Source: Pristionchus mayeri (Eukaryota; Nematoda; Chromadorea; Rhabditida; Neodiplogasteridae). Taken from it: a DNA stretch of 64,000 nucleotides. Positions 10,741 through 24,100 of the stretch are shown here, piece after piece. The stretch covers positions 42,378,520 through 42,442,519 of the forward strand of contig BTRK01000006.1 in assembly GCA_036245805.1 (NCBI GenBank). Reading direction: 5' to 3'. The notes under the pieces were generated by a model, which did no database searches, was not told the origin of the DNA, and worked only from the letters and a program-made list of their open reading frames with translations. The stretch's first letter is position 1, and every line of letters starts with the position of its first letter. The position numbers and the translations under genes are program-made.

Positions 10741-11302
10741 AAAATTCTCGAAAAATATCAATTCTTTCGACAACCACTGGGCTATATTCTAATTTTAGAA
10801 AAAATGATGTCGGTATTTGGAAGATACATTTCCGGATCACTCTGGGACAGCTTGCTCATGAATAAGTGCAGAAATACGTGCCCATTTGACGGGGGACGTA
10901 TCCTTTGTGATTCTGCTGCCGGGAAGATATTTGCAGCATCAAAGCGGCATCAAATATGGATTTGAGGAGGGTGTGGCGGATATTTCAGTAGATATCAGTG
11001 TACCCCGATCGGCATACGCCATCCTCACTCCTCTGCATGTTCGCTCACGGCACTAGGTCGGATGAGAACCATTACTTCAAACACACATTCTCGCGATATT
11101 CGGAATTCGTACTGAGCGTTTTATGTGGTGTTAACATTGAAATGAGCGGATTAGTGTGTGTCGAAAGTGCATCGCCCAATGCGGGTAAAAACGAAAACTG
11201 AAGTCTAGAAAGGGGGTTCAACTTGCCAGACCATCGAATCATCTCCATATCACTGATGGTCGCCCATTCAGTAGTTCTGTTAGCATTCTGGATGAAATCA
11301 GA

Positions 11303-11376
11303 AACCATCAAAGAGTCGAGGGAGGGGGCGAGGGGGAGAAGGGAGGAGACGAGGGGGAGGTGAGGGAGGGATCACA
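11303..11376 (+). repeat. Purine-rich low-complexity run (GAG/GGGAG)
   Basis: About 70 bp of almost pure G and A on the plus strand, starting near GAGTCGAGGGAGGGGG. It lies 150 bp upstream of the sugar-transporter start and might form unusual DNA structure or mark the promoter region. Confidence 0.7.
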
Positions 11377-11531
11377 GTAAGTTGACCCCAGATCGGTCAG
11401 TGCACCTGCTACTCTCCGTAGTGGATGTGCTCTCTAGTGAGAAGGAGAGAGTCGAGACCAGGCAGGAGCCAACTCGCGATCGAATACTTATACGAGGGGC
11501 TTTTCCGAGGGGGAAATTCCGTGCGAAAGCC

Positions 11532-14500
11532 ATGCAACGACCCACACTTTCCATCTGCATACTCTCAGTTGCACTGTGCGTTACTGGTGGATTCCAGCAA
11601 GGTTCGAGCCTTGCAGCTCATTAATGTCGCTCAGTGTTTAGTAACATGGAGTGAAATCAGATATGGACATGCATTACTACTAAAAAGTGCATTTAGGATA
11701 CATTGCCTCCGTGCTCAACCCTCCCTACGTTTTCATCGAAGCATTCATTAATGAGACGGTCACGGAGCGATTTGGAGTCGTGATGTCCGATGATGTGCTG
11801 GTATGATCATGACTGAGTCCAGAGTGAGACCACTGATCGCTTCCAGAATACCGTCTGGTCCTTCCTCAACGTGATGTTCCCGGTCGCGTCGATCGTCGGC
11901 CAATTCCTGGCCGCTTGGATGTGCAAGCGATTCGGAAGGAAAGGTGATTGCTAAGGGATTAATTTTATTCAATTTTGCTAAAATCGGGAAGTTCAATCTC
12001 TCTATCCGGTCTTGCCAGCGATCGACTAGAAATGCAACACATCGAATGACGAGACCGTGAAACATTCTTACAATGATTGAATGGCTTTTTCATTAAATGA
12101 GAAATGCACTAGGGCGGAAGAGAACTATGACGTTACGTCGGTTTTGAAATATTAAAGGCGGCATGACGTTATAGTTCTCATCCGACCTAGAAATGGCACT
12201 GCAGGCACGGCCATAATCACGTGTGTCCTGTACCTTCCTGGCACCATCATGTCCTCTCTCTCGTATCCGGCAAGGAGCTTCGAGATGCTGTTCATCGGCC
12301 GATTTTTGTGGTATGAGTTGTATACACGATAATCTCTCCATAAATGCTTAGCATAGTCGTAGAGCAAAGTATGTGCCTAGTAGTGAATTTCGCAGATCAA
12401 AGAATTCTTACAATTGGACTTGACCTACAGAATTTCTATCAAATTCGCGTGGCAGACGTGTTATTTTGCTCTCACAGGTCTCTCGGGAACGGCATCAACG
12501 CAGTGAATGCAACAGTGTGGATAGTGGAGTGCGCGCCCACTTCCATTCGAGGGGCCATGGGAGCGATGCAGGAGTTCTCCATGGCCATCGGTTCGCTTTA
12601 CGATTGGTAGGGAGACTACGGTATGTAGATGATGATGTCATCACATGTTTGCTCTGTGTAGGGGGCAGAAGGTTAGTTCGTGAAACCACACTTATTAAGT
12701 GAAGATAGAAGAACGAATTGAGAGAGCGAGAAAAGTGAAGAGTTTCAAACTTTAATGAACAAGTGGTAATTGCAGGATCTCTTGTCTGTCAAGCCCTCGG
12801 AGTGCCCTTTTCAAACGCGACTCTCTGGCCGTGGATCTTCGCACCCAACGCCCCTCTCGTCCTTCTCTCAATCGGCCTGTTCTGGCTCGTGCCTGATAGT
12901 CCCGTGTCGATACTGGAAAGGGGAGGAAACATTGAACAGGTTGGCTGGTTATTGAAATGCGCTTGTTTAAATATCTTACTACCATTTCTTTTCGATTAAC
13001 GCATTCTGAGCATTGAGTCAAACTGAGTAACTAAATATGTCAGGCACGCGCCTCACTCGCCAAGTACTACGGAGTAGCCCCCGATGCGCCCGAGATCGAT
13101 CGGGAACTGAATCAAGACAAGAAGAAGAGCCAAGAAGCAAGCGGAAACGACGACAAACCAGTTAGTTGTCACGCTTTCATTAAGCATTTGAATTGGAGAA
13201 ACGATTCAGAATTTTTCCGATCTAGTAACCACTCTTGTACTCACATCTGAAATTTGGAGACTGGATACGATAAGGGGCACGTTGACGTGTACCTCACTTG
13301 CACTCTTCACAGGGAATACTGTGGATCTTCAATCCCTTCGGGAAGAAGGAGGACCGGATGCGAGTAATCCAACAGGCAGCCTGGCTAGGCGTAGCAGTCA
13401 AGGTGGGCCTTCCGATCATTTCGAGACCATCGACGTCACTCTGAGCGTTATTTTAAACCAGTAGAAGGGTGTGAGAGTAGTGCGGAGGAACATTGCTATT
13501 GCTCGAATTTGACTGTCCACTGAAACTAATGGATGTGGCAATTAGACTTCGAGAAACGGTAGCAGATCATTCGTCATCTTTCCGATCGAGAGTAGATAGA
13601 GTTCGCAGTACTGAGATAGTTGCATCATTTCTTAAGTTCACATATAAATGTTGCAGATAGCGTACGTGTTCACCGGAGCTCGCGCTCTCCGTGCCTACTC
13701 CACCTTCGTCCTCTACGAGCTGTCCCACTTCAGTCTGGAAGGAGCCAATCTGAGTAAGCCGACTTGTCTAATAGGATAACATCTTCAAAATAATAATTTT
13801 GAAGTTTACACATTGCGCATGTTGAGCCAAATTGGCAATTAACATAGCAAGTTGCCTCTATTTTGGCAAATGCGACGTGCACTCGTTCAGTTTCCTACGT
13901 TACCTAGAAGCATTTTGGACAGAGATACGTAGTGCTAGCAGTAGTCGACATCACCGAGCACTACACCACCTAGCGTAGTCGTTTACGAGTGTAAAATCGC
14001 TTGTTGTGGTTGCAACTTTTCCTTAACCTTTCTTAGCTTACCTACCTTACATACTTTTATCTTTCTCGTTCAGTCTCTCTGATCATCTCCCTGCTGCGTA
14101 TTCCCTTCACTCTCGTTCCTGTCTTCTTCGTCGATCGATTGGGTCGTCGTCCTCTGATGAACTGGAGTCTGGTAGTCACCGTCATCTCGCTGATCGTTCT
14201 CATCGTATCCATTCTCGTCGGAGATGTCATGCAGGTGAGCAATGGGGCCAACAGTGAATGGAATTCGAGAAAACATTGTAATGATGCTTTCATTATGTTC
14301 ACTCCATCACCGCTCGATCGGTCGATATTATGTCCCAAAAAGGAAGAGATGATTTCTCGAGTGTCCTCTGTGGTTTCAGATCGCCTCCGCAATCTCGTTC
14401 GCTGCGATTCTTCTAGTCAACGCAGCTGGATTGGGGTGAGCGATCGTTCGATAGATTTCACTGGAGAGAGTTAGATACGTTCGATCGGACGGCCAAAATA

Positions 14501-15294
14501 TGACTGCATCGTTTCCGAATATTCTTTTTTGATTATTTTGGGGTGTTTTTCAGATTATTGAAAGGTATCCCCCTCGAATTTGTCAATATCTTATAATTTA
14601 GCAGAAATATAATGTACATTGTGAGCAACCAATGTTCTCGTACCAGTTCCGTCTCTCGCTTCTACGCTGCTGAACTCGTGCCCCGCTCGCTCCTCCTCAA
14701 TGCGGTCTCCATCCTGGCCGGATTCGAGGTTTTGATCATTGATCTTTGATCTCTTTCAAACGAATTTCAGGCATTAACGAAGATTGCCGTCGAATTCGCC
14801 TTCTACCCCGTTGCCAATGTGATTGGTCAGTAAACATAATTTTCTTCACTTGCCAAGAAACGAATTAACTTACACATTAGACGACCTAGAGTAATAGATT
14901 TATACATTGAACTATTCGTCGTCAAAATTCTAAACATTACCCCACTTCAAGGTGTGTACTCCATGCTGATGTTCCTCGTGCCCTCCGTCCTCTTTCTCGT
15001 GCTCATATGGGCGATGTGTCCAGAGACGAGCAAACGATCAGTGCATCAAGTATGAACACGAAATTTTGAGAACTAGGACGAATGAGAACTATGACATCAT
15101 GCTGGCGTCATAGTTTAAATCCGACCTAGTGTCAAATTGAGCCTATTCATTCTACCTAATCTTGTGGGTTGTGAATGTGCAAATTTCACAACCCGTAATA
15201 TGCATTTTTGCATATCTTTCACGCAGAAATCTTTTTTTTGCAGGTATTGGATGACATCGCCAGGAGGAAGAATCTCAAAGTGTCTTTTACCTAG
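11532..15294 (+). CDS. Major facilitator sugar transporter (GLUT-like), 486 aa, complete
   Basis: A fifteen-exon model has consistent phases throughout: join(11532..11601,11697..11800,11847..11943,12205..12310,12478..12590,12776..12939,13044..13160,13313..13402,13657..13753,14074..14234,14380..14435,14647..14728,14771..14825,14952..15049,15244..15294). The product has about twelve hydrophobic segments. Family marks include GGFQQGYIASVLNPP in helix 1, CKRFGRKG after helix 2, the W/ECAPTSIRGAMG block, LVPDSPVSILERG before the central loop, VDRLGRRPLMN in the second half, and CPETSKRSVHQVLDD near the C-terminus. Length and motifs fit facilitative hexose transporters in the plasma membrane. The substrate cannot be read from sequence. 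Two small MITEs sit in introns 3 and 14, and the first lies 15 bp upstream of exon 4. Confidence 0.94.
12110..12189. mobile_element. 80-bp MITE in transporter intron 3
   Basis: It starts TAGGGCGGAAGAGAACTATGA and ends with the approximate complement (TCATCCGACCTA). Flanks GAAATGCAC and GAAATGGCAC look like an 8- to 10-bp target duplication, as expected for hAT-type elements. The same termini recur at 15074-15128. The right end lies 15 bp from the exon 4 acceptor, apparently tolerated because the CTGCAG acceptor was preserved. Confidence 0.75.
15074..15128. mobile_element. 55-bp MITE in transporter intron 14 (same family)
   Basis: It begins TAGGACGAATGAGAACTATGA and ends TTTAAATCCGACCTA. The inner TGACATCATG/GCGTCATAG pair mirrors the copy at 12110. 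It is a shorter relative with the same termini, and no protein is encoded. Confidence 0.7.
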
Positions 15295-18200
15295 TAATCT
15301 GATCGTTCTCTCAAGTTTCATTCAATGTGCTGGCTAGATATGGACAACGGACCGATCACTTTTCAATGCTATTTCGAATGTTCTCTCTGGTTTTAAGCAG
15401 GTGCTTCCGGCTTCATCTCATGATTGTAATCCTCATCCTTTCCTCGGGTATTTCCTATCTTCTCTCTGTGAAATCTTCTGATGTCGGCACTCTTCTCTAT
15501 TCTACGTACAAAGAATCGTGAACTTGGTCGATGAGCCATCTCTGTTTGTCTATTGCACTCGAGTACTATTGCACCGATTTGTCTGTGAACTGCCAATCTG
15601 GGGGATTTTGTCTTTTAACTATCGCATCATATCCAACGAACGTGATGAAAAAATATTACAGTGAAATCAGCACATCTCAAAGTTGATCGCAATTGGAAAC
15701 AAAAATAATGCGCCCATGGCTAGCTTGTGAACATTCACAATACTCAGTATCCAATCGGGAGAAATAATACTGAGCAGTGTAGATTGATCAAATAATTAAT
15801 AAGATTCGATTCGATTCGCAATCCCCTACGTTGTCGCTTGCGCGCTCTCTATACATCTTTCACTCAAATATTACAATTATTTTTTACAAGGTATACCGAA
15901 TGGACTTTTTATGATTCGGTTTTCTAAGAAATCATTCCTCTGACATCATTGATAAGTGTCTGCCTTCGTCTGTGTGGTATGTGATCACAGCCGGAGTGAA
16001 CTTGGTCGATGAGCAATGTTTGTTTGCACAGAATAACTCGATGGTCGCGCTCTGATTTCTCACTGAGTTCTTGATCTGGCTAATGTTTGCTTGCACTCGA
16101 ACTTATCGCGGGGTTCATTGGGCAACAGACACTTCGAAAAATAAAATAAAAACAATCAATAACGTGTGCTCCTATCATCGTGGGAGTAAACCAGCATTGA
16201 TAACTCCGACCTACTTGGCCTTTTAAGGTTATCTTAAGGTTATTTTAAGGCTTAAACACTGATATTTGGTTCTAACATCCGGAACCATAACGAGCTGCTG
16301 AAACTGAGCAATCTTTGTGGCGTTTCGGATTGTTGAAAAATCCATTTAAAACCCCCCTTAAAGTTACGAGGACGAAACCCTGATCTCACCCTGATCTCGA
16401 GTACGAGAGAGAATGTAAAAGTTAGAGAGCGCGAGATTACGCTGATCATTTCCGGCTTAACCTTGAGGCTATTATTGATTTTTTAGCATTTTTGTATATT
16501 TATTCTCAACTAGGGTCGGAAAACACCCTGTTTACGCACTCTCGTCGTCTGCACTCTCTCGCCCATAGGGGTGAACAAGGTGTTCCCCGCTCTAGAAGCC
16601 GAGTTCCGAATTTCAGATCCTGTTTTTGCAGCCTGGCTGCAGCAAATGTGCGACCGAGCAGCACCTTCAAAAATTTATTCTGGGTAGGCATCAGTCATAG
16701 CTCCAATCATAGAAAGTATGGCGAACAAGAAAAAATCTATATAAGAATAAAGCCGTTTCGAAAATGTGCATATTGATTGCGTCATTACTATGCAATAACG
16801 GGGGCTATTTCGTCATACCCCGACATCATGATCATAATCTCCAATGAAATTGGTACATCATACCTGGGTGCCAGAATGATACATTTCCTGGGCAAAAAGT
16901 TATAACAATTTCAAAAAGTGTCCCATGACTTTCCGGCGCCACTGTACGTAAATGTAGTGCAATTCCAATTCCGCGATCTAATTCCGCGAGAGCATTATGG
17001 AGTTGCTTGCGCTTGATTGATACTCTTCTCTCGAAGGCGTTAATATTCATCGTTAGGGTAGGTCATGAGGCAGGAACCTCCACTCAGTGCGTCAGCACAA
17101 GAGCATCCGTCGCCTTTCATTTCCATCCATACTTCATTCCGTGTGGAGATTCATTAGAAATGGCCAAAACAAACATATTCAATGCGACCTTTAATTTTGA
17201 AAACTAGAAAAAATTCATCACAATAATTGAGTGCATTAACGAAATTAATATTCCAAGTGCTTGATCGTTAATTGACGAAGTATTGTACACTCACATTTTG
17301 TAGCTTCCGATTTGAACTTCGTCGTCACTCCCAAGGAAATGAGCATTCAACATAACTCTCTTAGGCAAATGATTAAAGAACTGCAATAAGGTATTATATG
17401 ATAATAATATCAAAAGTGGTTTCTTGATTAGAATTCCCTTTTTTGAAACAATTCCGAAATTCAAATATCACTAATTCAAATCCAATTATCGATCGCCACA
17501 TTAGTATGATACAACACAAAAGGAAACCATCATCTGCACTTCATTCGCCATGTCTATTAACGAATTATGCGCCCTTAAAATGTATGGATTCGAAGCAGTG
17601 ATTCGAAAATCGAAAAAAAAAGTAAAAATTTCCCTTCAAACGAATTGGAGTTGATTTTATACAATAAAAAGACAGCATATTTCAGAGAGTATATTTGTAA
17701 CTGTAGACTAGAGCATGTTGAGAGAGTATTTTCATTATTTATTGTTGTATCATAGGTTTTCCGAATCAGTGGCTGGGAATAGTTTGCAATTTACTCTGCT
17801 CTGGTCCATATTATGGTTCGAAAATGCCCTAGAGGAAGTATTTTTTAAAGATGTAAATCGAAAGTCACAGTGACAAAACCTCAACGGAAGGCCTTGGAAC
17901 TCGCTTCGAGAGGATCGTGGAAGTTGTTTCATTGTTATGCGTAATGTCCTGCACTATTCCACAACTCAAAAGAACGTATGCCGGCATTGAGGCGAATGGC
18001 GCTCCGTTGTGGTTTTGTCCGTTGCGGTCCCCCCCAACCTAGAAACGAGGCACTGGCTTACAAGCACGAAATGCAGTTTCGTAATGATAGGTAGATCTCA
18101 GTCGATCAGACTGGTGCAGATATGTTTTTAGTAGAAGTCATACTACTATCTTCGTCCAAATGCCTTTATCATTGCGATGGAAAGCAACAACTAGTGTGAA

Positions 18201-18662
18201 TACGAGAAAAGCCGAGGAAAAGGATGAATCTTCTCCTGATATACACGTAGGTGAATCATGGTCGAATCATAGGGGGAAATGTGCGATTGCGGGAGAATCT
18301 TGGTTTTGTATCGATTGATTGAAACCATGGATTTGGATTCCATGACAATGTTATGACAGTTGGCTGTGGTGAATTTTTGGGCGTTGTTTCGAATAGTGAT
18401 CTTCTTCGAGAGATCAACTGATAACTTCTATTGTTTACATGTAGAAGGAGAATCAAAGAAACCGACAACAGTTGGCACGGGGAAGCAATCACTGCCCACC
18501 TTTTATGGTCGCTTTCGGGCTCCCCGAAAACGTTTCCACCCATGGTTTGCGGGCGGTGCTTTATCAGTAAGCATTTTGTACGGGTTCTACGCTTGGCTCA
18601 ATATTACGCACCAAGAATCCGCTGACGTGTCCTTCTGTTCCTTTCAGTTATCATCACGCTCC
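15295..18662. other. 3.4-kb intergenic region, no confident gene
   Basis: The strand-mixed ORFs here are short and lack recognisable domains. A phrase around GTGAACTTGGTCGATGAG occurs twice (about 15518 and 16000), indicating a small local duplication. An ACTTTCCGG-containing stretch near 16920-16950 resembles a transposon end, but no partner was found. No tRNA is visible. Regulatory DNA for the large gene at 18663 may lie at its right side. Confidence 0.45.
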
Positions 18663-21177
18663 ATGATATTAATCGGGTTGCTAATTCGACTATCTCTCAT
18701 TTCTGCTGCAACCTACGATTTTGCATGGGACGCGCAGAATGTGGAGTACACTTGTGACGGGCTCAAGCAGCAGAATGGGAGAGGTGAATTAGGTCTTCAT
18801 TGACAAATTGGCATGGATAAGGCACAGAATGGATGGTGAATGGCAAATATTGTCTGTCCTTCTCCAATGAGAAATATACATGGAATGATGCGGCGAGGAT
18901 TTGCAATACGCCCAGGTTTGATCAACATTGTAACCATTCTCAAGAGTTTATTCAGTTTTTCCTCTTCCAATGCACTGAATGATATATCGTGGCTGCAACT
19001 CCGCCTCATTCCAGATTTACAACAGCGATACTGGACTGCTTTGAGGTACACATCACACGGTCTAACTACAAAGAAAGTGTTACACGGCTCTCACGACAAA
19101 GCCTGATTTGTCACCGATTCAGCGTTTAGTCTGTCCTAAGTATATCAGCGACCTACTCGAGAAGCCAGCCACCCGTTATGCGTGCTCAATTTGATTATAT
19201 TGCTAATATCGTTATCTTCCAGGTTCCAAGATTCAGAATCGTTGATCGATGGCCCTCTCGCTACTTCTATCTACAATCCAGCTTGGGCCGACAGCGAACC
19301 GAACACTCTCGAATCATCCTGCGTAGCAATTGGTTCCTTCAACTTTCCACATTAATCTAACTTCACATGTTAGATTTATCTCACCTTTCGTCTAAATCTC
19401 TTGGGTGGAACTTCGAAGAGTGCTCCTTGGTACTGCCTGTTATATGCCAGACATTTGCATGTATTGGAGGTGAATACCAGTATGATAATTATCATTTCAT
19501 ACAAATAATTTAATTATCCATCATAATTCACTCCACTTCAGATGAATTTCGCTGTGCCGATAACACCCATTGCATACCAAGATCTGCTGTCAACGATGGT
19601 ATCGTCTTCTCATTTTCCTTTTTTTGCTACACTTGCATAAAACATGAAGATATAGTAGCCTCGTAATGATACGTTCGCTGTCCAAAGATAATTGGTTGCA
19701 GGTTTTGAGGATTGTATTGATGGGAGTGATGAGGATATAACAATGAACTTCTCGATTGCTCGAGAAAAATCGAGAGCAATCCGCCTGGTTGCCTCAGATA
19801 ATGCCATCGATACTAGAGAGCTGGCTGAACGTAATGGTGCATTCCAGTGTAGCCTACCGAAGGTTAGTCAACCCCTGACGTTCCTTCAATCATATGCCCT
19901 GTAAATAACACGGATTGCAATTACTATTTGAAGGATTTGCAAAATGTTGAAATTGTGCGCAACTCAGGCCACTCTATTGGAAGCACAATCTCTTGGAAGT
20001 GTAACAGCGGTGAGCACAAGCATAGAAATCTTCAACAGTAAGGGTTATGCAATGGTGAGAATTTTTCAGGCTTCACGCCTTTATGTCAGCAAGAATCAGC
20101 GTGTATGAATGGAGTTGGATGGACTCCACCAATCAACTGTACCAGTAAGCAATTTTCTCTATATCTGCCTCTACAACTAAATTCGTATTGACAAGAGTAT
20201 TTCAGAATTGAGTTGTGGAGAACCCGATTACATGAATTTGACTCATCTCAGTGGGAAATCTCAAGGCGATCGAGCAATATACGACACATATTCTTCATGT
20301 TAGTTTGTTTAGAAGTATTTCCTGCAGATCTGATTAATCACCTAGTGCGGTAGGTCGAATATTCCAGTGATCATTAGTGAATTGACACGAGTAGCAATCT
20401 GCGACGACGGACAGTGAGTATACATGAATGATGAGTGTGAGCAGATTTTATCCGAAGTCATTAATCCATTGGATATTCTTTGCAGTCAACAATATTTGTG
20501 TGGCAGCTCCGTTCAAATATGGTAAATTCACAAGGGATAAATACGTGCTTGGAGATGTGATGGATCATACTTGTCAATCGGTAAAGTAAACATGTATGTA
20601 GTGACCATCATACTTTACCAGGGCTTTGATTCAAAATCTGTCGATGTACAATGCATGTCTGATTACGAGACCCCTATGTGCCAAGCAGGTGAAAATTCTG
20701 CTCAAATTAAGACCTGCCTAAGTAAATTAATGCGAATAATTAATCATTTGTTGTATTACCAGAGCCCGTTAGCCAAGCTGATTGCGATGGAAATGTTCAT
20801 GAGGGTTCTCCCACGTTTGAAAGAGACTATAGCGCCTGTTGGAATGGAGGTATCGAGCAAGAAGGAGAGTGCATAGGTAAAGTGTTCAAGAGTTGATTTA
20901 AACTATTTCAGTAGGATATATTTTCATGCCAGGTAACAATGACTCGTGTTCTGCTGATGATATGATGTGTAGAATGGGCAAAGAGTGTCAGCAAGGAGAT
21001 TCCGTCGACGAGGTACGAGTTCCGGAACAAAATTCAATATGAACATAAAATAATGGTAACTTCAGGATTTCCACTGCGAATGCCCCAGCGGCACATGTCT
21101 GTATCCCTCAGGCGAATGCGCGAGAAAAGCCTTTTTATCCACTGATTTCACTGACAAGGATGTGGGAGAATGCGCAA
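18663..21177 (+). CDS. Large multidomain receptor, block 1: signal peptide, C-type lectin-like, LDLa, sushi modules
   Basis: The start ATG at 18663 gives a signal peptide (MILIGLLIRLSLISAA). Exons that phase together are 18663..18783, 18828..18915, 19223..19332, 19374..19469, 19542..19598, 19702..19862, 19934..20009, 20070..20144, 20206..20298 and 20368..20413. Then come 20486..20580 (entry junction unresolved), 20622..20688, 20763..20876, 20933..21012 and 21066..21177. Domains in order are a C-type lectin-like fold (KYCLSFSNEKYTWNDAARIC ... WNFEEC ... VICQ), an LDLa repeat (FRCADNTHCIPRS ... CIDGSDED) and sushi-type segments (ISWKCNSGFTPLC, NGVGWTPPINC, LSCGEPDY). These are followed by a cysteine-rich EGF-like part (FHCECPSGTCLYPSGEC). 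The protein would sit outside the cell and bind ligands or matrix. Confidence 0.8.
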
Positions 21178-21189
21178 GTGAAGTCTCAA

Positions 21190-24100
21190 CTTTTTTAATA
21201 AATTTTTTTTTGTTGAAAAGAATGCTCAAATATATATGTAATATTTTGCCATTGCTTATTCCATTCCAAACTTTTGAAACAAACGGTGAGGTAATATCCG
21301 ACTATTTGGATTGGCGTCATTTGATATATTCGATCGAAATAGTGTCGTTTTCAGAAAAAAAGAGGTACAAAAAATGATCACTTGTATTAAAAAATATAGC
21401 ACATACGAAGTACTTTTAGCCGTTCGATGTTCAATGGGCGACTTAATTGCACTTGTTCCCGTCAATTGCCGAATAACCGAATACGAAACTGCAGAAGTGG
21501 ATATTGGAATGAGACTGGGTTAGGAAAGGCAATTATATTGTTGGTGAAATCACTTGTTCACGGACGACTGATGTTATCTGTACATACTCGACGAACGAAG
21601 AGAACAACATTCAGACTAGACACTCAGTTGAATGTGTGGACGGAGAGTGGGTAGGCAGTTCAACAGTGACATTTTTTGTCATTATCGTTGTAGAAAAGTC
21701 TGGTTTCAGAAGTTTGCAAATCTATGGAAGGACGACTAATTTTCGATAAAGAACAGTATCATCCATTCGAGCAAGCGATGGTGCACTACGTTGAGTACCC
21801 TACTATTCCAATGTCTATCTTATGTAATGCGAAGGGAGAATGGATTGGAGAAATACCGCCCAGTTTTGCGAATTGTGACTTTACGAACTTCATCGAGAAG
21901 CATTGTTTCAGAGTGTATCCATGGGTCTCTGGAATTAATCGAGCATGTGGTTAGGTGCATTTGTGACGATGGTAAGATGAAAACAATCATTTTTTAAAAA
22001 AATTATTGTGATTGAGGATACTATGGAGTGGACTGTTCTACTCCATGTGATTATGGAACGCATAATGACGATGGTTCATGTGATTGCGAGCCAGGTTACC
22101 AAGGAAGCCATTGCGAATTCGACGGTGAGAAAACAACTATGCCAAGTCCAATGAAGCAAATGGTATTAGACATTTGCGACAGCTTTGGAGACAAGATCGA
22201 CGCCGATGATATCGCAGTTATGTTCATTGTCGACATGAACTCCGGTGCAGTCGATCAATTTGTGAGATAACAGTACGTATTTCTGTTCTGATGCTTTTTA
22301 TAGATAAGAAACGAGGAGTCAGGACTTATATGGAACATTCAAAAATTTATTCGCGAAATTTCATACTATGATCAGAAATTTGTGAGCAGTATTGTTCTCG
22401 TAACGCTAGGAGACGGTACTGCCTATACCTGCCAGATGCGAAATATTTGAGATTCGTTCGTACACGTATGCGTGGTCGGAGGTTGCACACTTCATGCAAC
22501 AGATTTTGCATCTCAATGAGGAATCGTCTGACGTATACAACCCTGGCATAGAGGTGCTGGACAAGTTGAGCGACCAATTGAAGGCTCTCCCTCGTGGGTC
22601 CATTGTCAATTTGTTCACTGTAAGTATGCCGATTTCACGTTAAAAGAGGTCACGCTTGCGAAGAAAATCCATGAACAAATAATCATAATTTCAGGTACAA
22701 AGTTCCACAGGAAATATGGTATTTGAGGTAATGAATACATCTTTTCGTAAAAAAAATAGTTTCCGTGAGGCGCATGTTTTCATACACTTACTAGTGATAT
22801 ACGCATTAATCATTTCACACGCAAATATGCTAAGGAACATGAGGAATCAATAATCGAGAATTTTGTTTCAAATGGACTCATCGCTAACATAATTTTCAAT
22901 AGCTGTTCATGTTCCTGCAGCCAGCAATTAGAAGACGTGAGTTGAATATTCATCTATTATCAGGTTGGCATGAAAGTCTTTGTCACTTTTTCAAAACGTT
23001 ATTTCTTGGGGAAATGAAAAGCATGAGTTCAATTATACGTGTCCTCATTATTGGCAATATGTGCCCGACGTACCTGCACTGCATGGATCCCGTCCCTTTA
23101 GAACCTGCCTGGGCACGATGCAAAGCATTGCTTGAGTTCAACCTCGAGACTTCCACGGGAATTGAAGGCCCTACTTCGAACGGCATGGGCCAGGTCTGCG
23201 AAAAGCCCGTAATCTTACGGGGCCATGCCAGGAGAATACGGGTGGTGAGGGAGAACCATCCATCTCTATCTAGCCAGTTCCTCCTTGATTTGATTGGTGA
23301 CCTGATGACGGGGTCATTTTGTTGAGTATACACTTTCTTCTCCTTCAGCCTTGAATGATCGACATCCAGCCTAAAATTATGTAGGTGTGTTACGTACTTG
23401 ACCGCGGTGATTAAGATGCCCTCAGGTAGTAACTCCGATTAGATCACGCCATCCACTCCCCACCACATTGACAGCTTGTTTTTCTTGGGGTGCAGGTCAT
23501 GTTTGGAGACACCTTGTGAAGTCTCCCCTTCTCCAACCCGCTTGGCTCTCATGTGGGTATTATCGTAGAGGACCCGCTTCTCATTCCTCGTTATGAGCCG
23601 TTCTAGCCATCGATCCCCGCCTCGGAGAATTCTGAGAGTAATGTAATCATCGACTCGACGGTCACGGCTGGCTTGGCTCAGATCATGGGATATGAATCGA
23701 CCGAGAAATGTCATCATTCCAAGAGATACAAAGCCTAATTTGACAGTGCTATGGTGGACTCTAAGTGCAATAGTCATTTCATAGGCACTTTGAAATGGGT
23801 CTGTTTCCACAACTTTCTTCAACGTTTCCAAATCTAACTCACCAGGTCTTCCAGACCGATCCTGATCATTGAGGGAAAAGTCATCTTACTCGAAGCGATG
23901 GAACCAATTCCTTATGGTGTTGTAGAGGGAACACGTGTGTCATAACCATTCTTCAGTAGGGTATCTGAATCCTTCATCGTGGAGTCAGATATAGAGATGC
24001 AAATCAGAACATGAAGGAAGTGGGCGGCACTTGGGACATACATCGTTCCTCTACTTGACCATTCCTAATGGGAAGGGAATGGTAAGTTCTTTACATTAAA

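Noticed and set aside
19862..19934. Coding continuation with cysteines (VNNTDCNYY) after CSLPK
   Set aside because: The GTTAGT donor and TTTGAAG acceptor give a 71-bp phase-0 intron; the alternative frame needs an impossible 5-bp intron.
21520..21530. TTAGG as telomere-type repeat insertion
   Set aside because: Single units only, no tandem array; splice-site or indel explanations are simpler.
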